From assembly GCA_013330825.1 (NCBI GenBank), contig DUHN01000075.1, forward strand, positions 22,126 to 32,640: a stretch of DNA of 10,515 bases, read 5' to 3'. Under the pieces are notes generated by a model. The model searched no databases, was not told where the DNA came from, and worked only from the letters and a program-made list of their open reading frames with translations. This DNA is from Candidatus Woesearchaeota archaeon (lineage in GTDB: Archaea; Nanobdellota; Nanobdellia; Woesearchaeales; GW2011-AR4). The position numbers and the translations under genes were made by a program. Shown piece after piece: positions 1 to 5,709 of this stretch; position 1 is the first letter of the stretch, and every line of letters starts with the position of its first letter.

Positions 1-12
1 TGCTAAATGCAT
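1..12 (-). CDS. Possible start of a fourth operon gene, cut by the window edge
   Basis: Reading the minus strand, an ATG at 12-10 opens four sense codons (Met-His-Leu-Ala) before the window ends. It is preceded by GAGGAAGTGA (26-17), a good archaeal Shine-Dalgarno sequence with a 4-nt spacer. That Shine-Dalgarno sequence contains the TGA stop of the DUF35-DUF362 gene. This tight stop/RBS/start arrangement matches the other junctions in the window, so a further co-transcribed gene probably begins here. Only four codons are visible, so nothing can be said about its product, and a chance ATG is possible. Confidence 0.4.
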
Positions 13-16
13 ACGT

Positions 17-1474
17 TCACTTCCTCTTCTGCGAGAACATCGCAAGCTTCGCCCTGAACGCGTCCGCGATGCCCAGCTTCTTCTTGTCGGGATTCTCCAA
101 AATGCTCCTGAGGAACACCACCCGCTGGATCTCCGGCATATCCTCGGTCAGCTCGGCCACGGCCTCAATGCCCATGCCCTTCCCTTTCGCGATGGCATCC
201 TTGCCGTAGAGCACGAGGCGCCGCCTCCCTTCGACCATCCCGGAGGTGAAGTGCGCGCCGATGACGAGGCTCACCTCCTCCCCGGACAGGCCGACGAGCT
301 TCTGCGCCATGCGCAGGGCCGTGTTGAAGATATGCGGGTCGGCCTCGCCATCCACAATCTTGATGCGCGGATGCGCCGTCGCCCCCTTCTCCGGCTGCCT
401 CAGCGGATACTTGACCGCATCAACCTCATAATTGACGGCTTCAATCTTCCTCAAATCGACCTGCCCTGCACCACCTCTTCCAGCCTCCTCCATCCATTCC
501 GGCACGGGAAACATGCCTATCTCGACGAAGACGCGGTCAAGGGCGACCGCATCCCTGCTGGCCAGAATCAGGTTGAGAAACGCCGGCTCGCCCAGCGACG
601 TCGGCCCATTGCCCTGCATCCCGTTGACTGCGTCCCCGATGCAGAGCAGCGGCCTCACCACCCCGAGGATTTGCGGCAGCATCTTGTGGATGCCTTTCGC
701 GTAGAGGGCCTTCTGCGTCTCCGCAGAGAACACGCGCAGCAGGTTCTCCACCGCTCCGGCGATGCCGAGCTGCGAGTGCGCCTTCATGGTCGGGATGTCT
801 ATGACCTTCCTCTCCACGGCATCCCTCGCGAGCTTCCATACCATGCCATCGTGTTCCCTCTCGACCTGCTCCGCCTTCCCAAGATCAATGAACGGGATGT
901 CGTTCTTCTTGCAGACATCGAGAATGCCCGCCTTCGCGGCTGCGTCCATGGTGTCGTTGCCGAGCATGGCCTGTTCCCCCACTGCGATGCTGCCGACGCC
1001 TTTCTCTTTCAGGAGCCCGATGACGCTCTCGAGCAGCTTCGGGTTCGTGGATACGGCCTGATATGGATATGCCGGCTCTATGCAGCTCACCTTCAGCAGC
1101 ACGCTGTCCTGCGGATCGAGATTGATGCCACCGAGGAGATTGATGGATTCCCGCAGCGCCTCGTCCACGTCGTACTTTATCCTTGAGATGACGACTGCTC
1201 CTTCCGCCTTTGCCGGCTGCACCTCGTACATCTCTCCAATCTTATAGTCCTTCATCACCTTCTTCGGCATGCGGTTCCCGGACTCGTCCTCGAGCAGGAT
1301 GATGTTGTATGGGGTGAGGGGATGCATCGGCGAAGGAATGTTCACCTTGGTGATCCCTATGATCTTCGCTTTTGCGCTCCTCCGCTTCGTTATCGGGCCC
1401 CTGCAGTAGATGCATTTCTGCACGGGGTATATCCATTTCTTGCCGCATTTCTCACAGAGCCATCTGATAATCAC
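17..1474 (-). CDS. DUF35 (zinc ribbon + OB-fold) fused to DUF362 domain protein
   Basis: A 485-residue fusion, counted from the GTG at 1474. Residues 1-30 form a rubredoxin-like zinc ribbon with Cys7, Cys10, Cys21 and Cys24, and about 35-95 look like the OB-fold that follows it in DUF35 proteins. About 120-325 carry DUF362 hallmarks: the MKAH motif (230-233), the GDAVNGMQGNGP stretch (280-291) and the ASRDAVALD motif (305-313). A further 150 residues are unrecognised; no ferredoxin-type cysteine cluster is present. DUF35 proteins are known as CoA-binding partners of archaeal thiolase and HMG-CoA synthase; DUF362 has no settled function. I chose GTG 1474 because GGTGGTTGAT (1484-1475), a Shine-Dalgarno-like sequence, lies just before it and overlaps the thiolase stop. 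The frame stays open upstream to 1546, but that would overlap thiolase by about 70 nt. Position directly after the thiolase supports a joint role; the catalytic role is unknown. Confidence 0.85.
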   Translation of the reverse strand: MIIRWLCEKCGKKWIYPVQKCIYCRGPITKRRSAKAKIIGITKVNIPSPMHPLTPYNIILLEDESGNRMPKKVMKDYKIGEMYEVQPAKAEGAVVISRIKYDVDEALRESINLLGGINLDPQDSVLLKVSCIEPAYPYQAVSTNPKLLESVIGLLKEKGVGSIAVGEQAMLGNDTMDAAAKAGILDVCKKNDIPFIDLGKAEQVEREHDGMVWKLARDAVERKVIDIPTMKAHSQLGIAGAVENLLRVFSAETQKALYAKGIHKMLPQILGVVRPLLCIGDAVNGMQGNGPTSLGEPAFLNLILASRDAVALDRVFVEIGMFPVPEWMEEAGRGGAGQVDLRKIEAVNYEVDAVKYPLRQPEKGATAHPRIKIVDGEADPHIFNTALRMAQKLVGLSGEEVSLVIGAHFTSGMVEGRRRLVLYGKDAIAKGKGMGIEAVAELTEDMPEIQRVVFLRSILENPDKKKLGIADAFRAKLAMFSQKRK

Positions 1475-1475
1475 A

Positions 1476-2603
1476 TCAACCACCCTTCCTGAGCACATGG
1501 ACCGTCGCCGTGCTGCCTGCCCCGCCGACATTGTGGGCAATGCCAATCCTTGCGCCGTCGACCTGGCGCTTCTCCGCCTGGCCGCGCAATTGCTTGGTCA
1601 TCTCGTATATCTGCGACACTCCCGTCGCGCTGACCGGATGGCCCTTCGCCTTCAGGCCGCCGGAGCTGTTGACCGGGATGTCCCCGTTCAGCTTCGTGCG
1701 CCCTTTCCGGATGAGCTTCTTTGCCTCCCCCTTCCCGCACAGGCCGAGATCCTCATAGGACATCAGCTCGACGGGGGTGAACGCGTCGTGGAGCTCCACG
1801 CAGTCAAGGTCCTCTGGGGAGATGCCTGCCTGCCGATACGCTTCCCCTGCGGCGATCCTTGTCGATGCCCACGTCGTCATGTCCGGCGACTCGAACGCGG
1901 GCAGCCGGTCGGCGCACAGCGCGGAGCCGATTATCCCGACATCCGTCTTTTCCTTCGTGATGATCACCGCGGCCGCGCCGTCCACTGAGGCGCTGCAGTC
2001 GAAGAGGCGGAGAGGGGAGCAGATGATGGGGGACTTTTTGATCATGTCGAGCGTCACCTTCTTGCCGTAGAACCTGGCTTTTGGGTTGAGATTGGCGTTC
2101 TCGTGGTTCTTGAGGGCCACCAGCGAGAGGTCACCCATCGAGACGCCATACCTCCGCATGTACTGCTGCGCAATCAGCGCGTTCTGCGCGGGAAAATTGA
2201 GCCCCTCGCGCTGCTCGTACACCGATTCCGCGGCCATCATGAGGTCGTCGGTGACCACGGCCGTCGTGCCGGGAGTCAGCTTCTCGACGCCGAGGACGAG
2301 GACCGTGTCATGGCCGGAGTGCACCGCGTCCCACATGGCCGCGCCGCCGCCTGCGCAGGCAGCCATCACCTGCACCATGGGAATCCCTTCCCTTCCCAGG
2401 ATGCTGCTTATCACCGAGGGAAACAGGCGCTGGCGCTCGCCGTCCGTGGCACAATCGCCTCTCGAGACCACGACCGCATCAATCCGGTCCGGGGAGATGC
2501 CTGCGTCATCCATGGCCTCCATGGCCGCGTCGTAGCACAGCTCCTGGGATGACTTGACATGGACGCCAAACTTCGTCATTCCCACTCCTTTAACGTACAT
2601 CAT
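1476..2603 (-). CDS. Thiolase (SCP-x / archaeal acetyl-CoA acetyltransferase type)
   Basis: A 375-residue thiolase-fold enzyme expected to condense or cleave acyl-CoA, for example two acetyl-CoA to acetoacetyl-CoA, in the cytoplasm. The nucleophilic cysteine is Cys83 in MAACAGGGA. His272 sits in ELHDAF, His322 in the GHPVSATG motif, and an HNVGGAGS loop (357-364) lies near the C-terminus. An HN-GG loop in place of the C-terminal catalytic cysteine of classical thiolases is what I associate with the SCP-x/archaeal branch. Length is normal for that branch. Start: ATG codons at 2603 and 2600 both fit; the frame also has a TTG at 2609. No strong Shine-Dalgarno is visible, and the gap to the dehydratase stop is 17 nt. 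The stop overlaps the ribosome-binding region of the DUF35-DUF362 gene. In archaea such thiolases work in a complex with DUF35 and HMG-CoA synthase, but no synthase is encoded here. The substrate is therefore open. Confidence 0.88.
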   Translation of the reverse strand: MMYVKGVGMTKFGVHVKSSQELCYDAAMEAMDDAGISPDRIDAVVVSRGDCATDGERQRLFPSVISSILGREGIPMVQVMAACAGGGAAMWDAVHSGHDTVLVLGVEKLTPGTTAVVTDDLMMAAESVYEQREGLNFPAQNALIAQQYMRRYGVSMGDLSLVALKNHENANLNPKARFYGKKVTLDMIKKSPIICSPLRLFDCSASVDGAAAVIITKEKTDVGIIGSALCADRLPAFESPDMTTWASTRIAAGEAYRQAGISPEDLDCVELHDAFTPVELMSYEDLGLCGKGEAKKLIRKGRTKLNGDIPVNSSGGLKAKGHPVSATGVSQIYEMTKQLRGQAEKRQVDGARIGIAHNVGGAGSTATVHVLRKGG

Positions 2604-2620
2604 GGTCAAGAACAGCCTGA

Positions 2621-3118
2621 TTATGGCTTGGAGGGATGTTTTCCCCTGAACGCCTCGCGGTCCACGATGGCGAGCATCATGAACGCTTCCGCGACAAGAT
2701 TGCCGCCAACAAGCACCTTTCCCTGCATCATGGCCAGCTTCTCCATCTGCCCCTGGGAAACGACCTCGTAGGTCATCTCGTCGCCCGGTAGCACGGGAGC
2801 CATGAACTTCGCGTCGCGTATCTTGTAGGCGAGAACGTCCTTCTTCTCGTGGTCAGGGATGTTGTAGCGCGCGAGGAACGTCGCGGCCTGGCCGAGACCC
2901 TCGACTATCAATGCCCCCGGAGTGATGGGAAACCCGACGAAATGCCCCTTGAGGAAGTCCTCCCTGCCCGTGATCCTCTTCTTGGCGATGATCTTGCCCT
3001 TCTCGAGCGAGACGACCTCGTCCACGAACAGGAAATGGTCATTGTAGGGAATGACCTTCACGATGTTCTCCTTGCTGATATGGCCGTCTGCGTCCTTCAA
3101 CCTATCGATAGAGCTCAT
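2621..3118 (-). CDS. FabZ-like hot-dog-fold 3-hydroxyacyl dehydratase
   Basis: A 165-residue protein resembling (3R)-hydroxyacyl-ACP dehydratase FabZ. The motif line is recognisable: HFLFVDEV (28-35), KGHFVGFP (57-64), then PGALIVEGLGQAA (67-79). The family's catalytic dyad appears intact as His59 in GHF and Glu73 in IVEGLGQ. The usual PHRYPFLLVD motif is altered to PYNDHFLFVD. Expected chemistry is dehydration of a 3-hydroxyacyl thioester to the trans-2-enoyl form. I chose ATG 3118 because AGGGTGAAGG lies just upstream and the TATA box at 3150-3157 would give a leader of roughly 10 nt. An in-frame extension to 3223 would cross that promoter. This is the first gene of the operon with the thiolase and DUF35-DUF362 protein. 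A true FabZ would need an acyl carrier protein, and none is present here, so a CoA-linked substrate is as likely. Related hot-dog enzymes such as FabA-like or polyketide dehydratases are alternatives. Confidence 0.82.
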   Translation of the reverse strand: MSSIDRLKDADGHISKENIVKVIPYNDHFLFVDEVVSLEKGKIIAKKRITGREDFLKGHFVGFPITPGALIVEGLGQAATFLARYNIPDHEKKDVLAYKIRDAKFMAPVLPGDEMTYEVVSQGQMEKLAMMQGKVLVGGNLVAEAFMMLAIVDREAFRGKHPSKP

Positions 3119-3149
3119 GCCTTCACCCTTTCCGAAGAACGGCAGGGCG

Positions 3150-3157
3150 TTTAAAAA
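3150..3157 (-). promoter_or_regulatory. TATA box for the dehydratase-thiolase-DUF362 operon
   Basis: On the minus strand the sequence is TTTTTAAA, preceded by an A-rich CGAAATG stretch that could serve as BRE. Its centre lies about 35 nt before ATG 3118. This is longer than the 26-nt spacing of the other promoters in the window and predicts a leader of about 9 nt holding the AGGGTGAAGG ribosome-binding site. Confidence 0.6.
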
Positions 3158-3272
3158 CATTTCGCGTTTGGTATTTTCATGGGCAAATAAGCATTTTTTG
3201 CGCATGCCGCCACCGTTGCACATCCAAAGCGGCGCGGCAACCCACCCCCTCCACTATCCATTGACCACAACC

Positions 3273-3280
3273 CATAAAAA
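3273..3280 (+). promoter_or_regulatory. TATA box for the histidine-phosphatase gene
   Basis: CATAAAAA centred about 26 nt before ATG 3303. That spacing equals the one seen at pheS, the membrane miniprotein, the carboxylase and radB, and predicts a leaderless transcript starting at or next to the ATG. It favours ATG 3303 over ATG 3297. It is a less typical box than the TTTAAA type. Confidence 0.5.
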
Positions 3281-3302
3281 CAACCATTCTGCGGGGATGT
3301 CC

Positions 3303-3911
3303 ATGAAGCTCATCGTCATCAGGCACGGCCAGACATCGTGGAACGAGAAACGGAGAGTGCAGGGATTGTCCGATCAGCCGCTCTCGAAGGAAGGCAGGAG
3401 GCAGGCGGCGCTGCTCGGCAGGCGCTTCATGAGAGAGAAGATCGATGCCATCTACACGAGCAAGCTGAAGAGGGCCATCGCGACAGCCGAGGCCTTGGCC
3501 AGGCACCATCCCGGCCTGAACATTGTCACGGACAAGACGCTGAACGAGATGAATTGGGGCTGCTGGGAAGGGCTGACGTTCGACCAGGTCGCCAGGAAAT
3601 ACCCCGAGCAGTTCGCCGTGCGGCAGAAGGACAAATTCCACTTTGCGCCAAAAGGAGGGGAAAGCCCCGCTGACCTCAGGAAGCGCCTCACTCCCTTCCT
3701 CAAAAAGCTCGTAAGGAAACACCAAGGGCAGACCGTGCTTGTCGTTGGGCACGGTGGCATCAACCGCGTGCTGATGGGCACCACCATGGAGTGGGATGAG
3801 GAGAAGATCGCGAGCGTCTTCAACAAGAACACCGCGGTCAACATCCTGCACGTCAGGCAGGGCAAATCGCGGCTGCACCTCTTCAACTGCACAAGGCACC
3901 TGGAACGGTAG
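3303..3911 (+). CDS. Histidine phosphatase family protein (phosphoglycerate mutase-like)
   Basis: A 202-residue member of the histidine phosphatase superfamily, which moves or removes phosphoryl groups through a phospho-histidine. The N-terminal signature LIVIRHGQTSWN (3-14) holds Arg7 and nucleophile His8. Arg57 is in the SKLKRAIATAE segment, Glu82 in LNEMNWGCWEG, and the second catalytic His150 in VVGHGGINR. The whole catalytic set is present. Similar proteins are annotated as GpmB-like phosphatase, alpha-ribazole phosphatase (CobC) or cofactor-dependent mutase; the short length favours a phosphatase over a mutase, but the substrate cannot be told. No cobalamin genes lie nearby. ATG 3303 gives the usual MKLIVIRHG start and fits the TATA spacing; ATG 3297 would add two residues. 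The gene is transcribed alone, divergent from the dehydratase operon. Confidence 0.9.
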   Translation: MKLIVIRHGQTSWNEKRRVQGLSDQPLSKEGRRQAALLGRRFMREKIDAIYTSKLKRAIATAEALARHHPGLNIVTDKTLNEMNWGCWEGLTFDQVARKYPEQFAVRQKDKFHFAPKGGESPADLRKRLTPFLKKLVRKHQGQTVLVVGHGGINRVLMGTTMEWDEEKIASVFNKNTAVNILHVRQGKSRLHLFNCTRHLER

Positions 3912-4137
3912 AAAAGGCGGCCGGGCCTCTTCTCCTATCGGGCATCCAAAATAAGGCTCAGTAGAAAGTGCAGGGCAGCATCAATTCGTGAGCGATATCA
4001 CCCAGAACAGAAGCGATTCGACAAGGGGGACGCCCCTTAATGGGGAATATCGATTTTCATTGTAGAAGCGAAGAGCGAGCCGATGTTGCCCCGAGCGTGA
4101 GCGAGACTTTCAACCTGAGCCTAAAAATAAGAAACCC
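3912..4137. other. Non-coding gap between phosphatase gene and pheS promoter
   Basis: No convincing open reading frame, tRNA or box C/D guide (no TGATGA-type C box on either strand) is visible in these 226 bases. It contains two overlapping hairpins at 4023-4045, listed separately. It also has several short AGCGA repeats near 3991, 4012, 4066, 4074 and 4099, some inside GAGCGAG-like words. It likely holds the 3' untranslated region of the phosphatase transcript and the upstream region of pheS. I see no strong T-rich termination tract on the plus strand. Confidence 0.4.
4023..4045 (+). repeat. Two mutually exclusive short hairpins
   Basis: AAGGGG (4023-4028) can pair with CCCCTT (4033-4038) across a GACG loop, a perfect 6-bp stem. 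The same CCCC (4033-4036) can instead pair with GGGG at 4042-4045 across a 5-nt loop. The two folds exclude each other. The element lies about 110 nt after the phosphatase stop and about 95 nt before the pheS TATA box, so it would not be part of a leaderless pheS mRNA. Function is unknown, and chance is possible for stems this short. Confidence 0.35.
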
Positions 4138-4145
4138 TTTTAAAA
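4138..4145 (+). promoter_or_regulatory. TATA box and BRE for pheS-pheT
   Basis: TTTTAAAA preceded by GAAACCC (4131-4137), a good BRE-like A-rich element. The centre lies about 26 nt before ATG 4168, which predicts transcription starting at or within a base or two of the start codon. A GGAG at 4160-4163 would then be outside the transcript. Confidence 0.65.
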
Positions 4146-4167
4146 TCCCCTTCTCCACAGGAGAGGC

Positions 4168-5703
4168 ATGAGCACGGACATCAGGAAGGTCGCGCAGGCA
4201 CTGCACCCGCTTGAGCGCAAGGTCCTGCCCCTTCTCTCCACGCATTCGCGCTATGAGGACATCATCGCTGCCTCCGGCCTGCAGCCCATTGAGGCGCTGC
4301 GCGCCATCCAGTGGCTCTCCAACAAGAAGCTGGCGGAGCTGCACGAGGAGCAAAAGGAAGTCGTGAAGCTCGACGAGAACGGCGAGCGCTACCGCAAGGA
4401 AGGGCTGCCGGAAAAGAGGTTCCTGGCCGCAATCCTCGGCGAAGCCACCCTTGCCGCGCTCAGGAAATCTAGTGGGCTGACGGACGAGGAATGTGCGGTC
4501 TGCATGGGCCTGCTCCGCAAACGGGACGCGATCGCCATCGCCAAAAAAGGGAACGACATCCACATCGTGCTCACGGATGCCGGAAAGAAGCTGGCCAAGG
4601 AGAGGCTTCCGGAAGAGCAGTTCCTCTCCAAGCATTTTCCCCTGGAAGTGAAGTCCCTGACGCCACAGGAAAAAGCTATCTTGGCTGCATTCCAATCACG
4701 CAAGAGGATGGTCAGGCTGGACGCGCTCAAGAACATCACCGTTTCGCTGACCCCGCTCGGGAAAGCGCTCTCCAAGACGGACATCGGGAGCAGGGCAGAG
4801 GAGCGCCTCACCTCAGAGATGCTCCACACGGGTGCATGGGCGAAGGCTTCCTTCAGGAGATACGACGTGGCGACCAACGTCCCCCAAATCCACGGCGGCA
4901 GGAGGCATTATGTCGAGCAGGCCATCTCCCACATCAAGCGCATCTGGCTCGATCTGGGCTTCACCGAAATGGAGGGCAACCTGGTGCAGACCGCGTTTTG
5001 GGACCTCGATGCGCTGTTTGTCCCCCAGGACCACCCCGCGCGGGAGATGCAGGACACGTTCTACCTCAAGGAGCCCTCTTCAGGAAAACTACCAAAGGCG
5101 CTCACACAAAAAATCAAGGACATGCACGAGCATGGCGGAAACACCGGAAGCAAAGGCTGGGGAGGCTCATGGTCCGCGGACCTTGCCTCAAAAAACCTTC
5201 TTAGGACGCACACAACGGTGCTGTCTGCACAGACCATCGCTGCATTGAAAGATTCTGACATCCCTGCCAAATATTTCACTGTCGGAAGGGTCTTCAGGAA
5301 CGAAGCGCTCTCCTGGAAACACCTTTTTGAGTTCACGCAGGTGGAAGGCATCGTCGTGGACCCTGAGGCCAACTTCAAGCATCTGAAGGGCTACCTCTCG
5401 GAGTTCTTCCAGAAGATGGGCTTCGAGAAGGTGCGCATCAGGCCAGCGCACTTCCCCTACACGGAGCCTTCCGCCGAGGTGGATGTCTTCCATCCCATCA
5501 AGAAGACATGGGTCGAGCTCGGGGGAGCGGGCATCTTCCGGCCGGAGATGGTTGTCCCTCTTTTGGGCAAGGATGTCCCGGTGCTTGCCTGGGGCTTGGG
5601 CCTGGAGCGGAGCATCATGGAGTACTATGGCTTCAATGACGTGCGGCTGCTCTACCAGAACGACCTGAAGAACCTCCGCGAGAGCAAGCTGTGGATGAAG
5701 TGA
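4168..5703 (+). CDS. pheS: Phenylalanyl-tRNA synthetase alpha subunit (archaeal type)
   Basis: The 511-residue catalytic subunit of class II phenylalanyl-tRNA synthetase, which with PheT charges tRNA-Phe in the cytoplasm as an alpha2-beta2 enzyme. Residues 1-200 are the winged-helix-rich N-terminal region of the archaeal/eukaryotic form. The catalytic core follows: ALFVPQDHPAREMQDTFYL (282-300), motif 2 with VGRVFRNEA (372-380) and the FEFTQVEG segment, and motif 3 with GAGIFRPE (453-460) and AWGLGLERSIM (474-484). Length is about that of archaeal PheS and no key motif is missing. The start is fixed by the TATA box 26 nt upstream. The TGA stop overlaps the ribosome-binding site of pheT, so the two subunits are translationally adjacent and probably made in balance. 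Confidence 0.97.
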   Translation: MSTDIRKVAQALHPLERKVLPLLSTHSRYEDIIAASGLQPIEALRAIQWLSNKKLAELHEEQKEVVKLDENGERYRKEGLPEKRFLAAILGEATLAALRKSSGLTDEECAVCMGLLRKRDAIAIAKKGNDIHIVLTDAGKKLAKERLPEEQFLSKHFPLEVKSLTPQEKAILAAFQSRKRMVRLDALKNITVSLTPLGKALSKTDIGSRAEERLTSEMLHTGAWAKASFRRYDVATNVPQIHGGRRHYVEQAISHIKRIWLDLGFTEMEGNLVQTAFWDLDALFVPQDHPAREMQDTFYLKEPSSGKLPKALTQKIKDMHEHGGNTGSKGWGGSWSADLASKNLLRTHTTVLSAQTIAALKDSDIPAKYFTVGRVFRNEALSWKHLFEFTQVEGIVVDPEANFKHLKGYLSEFFQKMGFEKVRIRPAHFPYTEPSAEVDVFHPIKKTWVELGGAGIFRPEMVVPLLGKDVPVLAWGLGLERSIMEYYGFNDVRLLYQNDLKNLRESKLWMK

Positions 5704-5709
5704 GGAACA

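Noticed and set aside
251..1186. A 311-codon plus-strand open frame opposite the DUF362 gene
   Set aside because: The DUF35 and DUF362 motifs are clear on the minus strand; the plus-strand product shows no motif and has shadow-like composition.
1475..1546. Longer DUF35-DUF362 protein starting inside the thiolase gene
   Set aside because: DUF35 zinc ribbons usually start a few residues before the first cysteine; GTG 1474 has a well-placed ribosome-binding sequence and the upstream residues lack family features.
3119..3223. N-terminal extension of the dehydratase to an upstream Met
   Set aside because: The extension would run through the TATA box at 3150-3157 and has no family similarity; ATG 3118 has a good ribosome-binding site.
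3207..3243. GTTGC/GCAAC and GCCGC/GCGGC pairings between the divergent promoters
   Set aside because: The stems are short, overlap one another in register and have long loops; no better than chance in G+C-rich sequence.
3051..3302. Upstream extension of the histidine phosphatase frame
   Set aside because: The RHG motif belongs at residues 7-9 in this family; the extension overlaps the divergent dehydratase gene and precedes the promoter.
3912..4137. tRNA or box C/D RNA in the gap before pheS
   Set aside because: No cloverleaf with T-loop and acceptor pairing and no C box were found on either strand.
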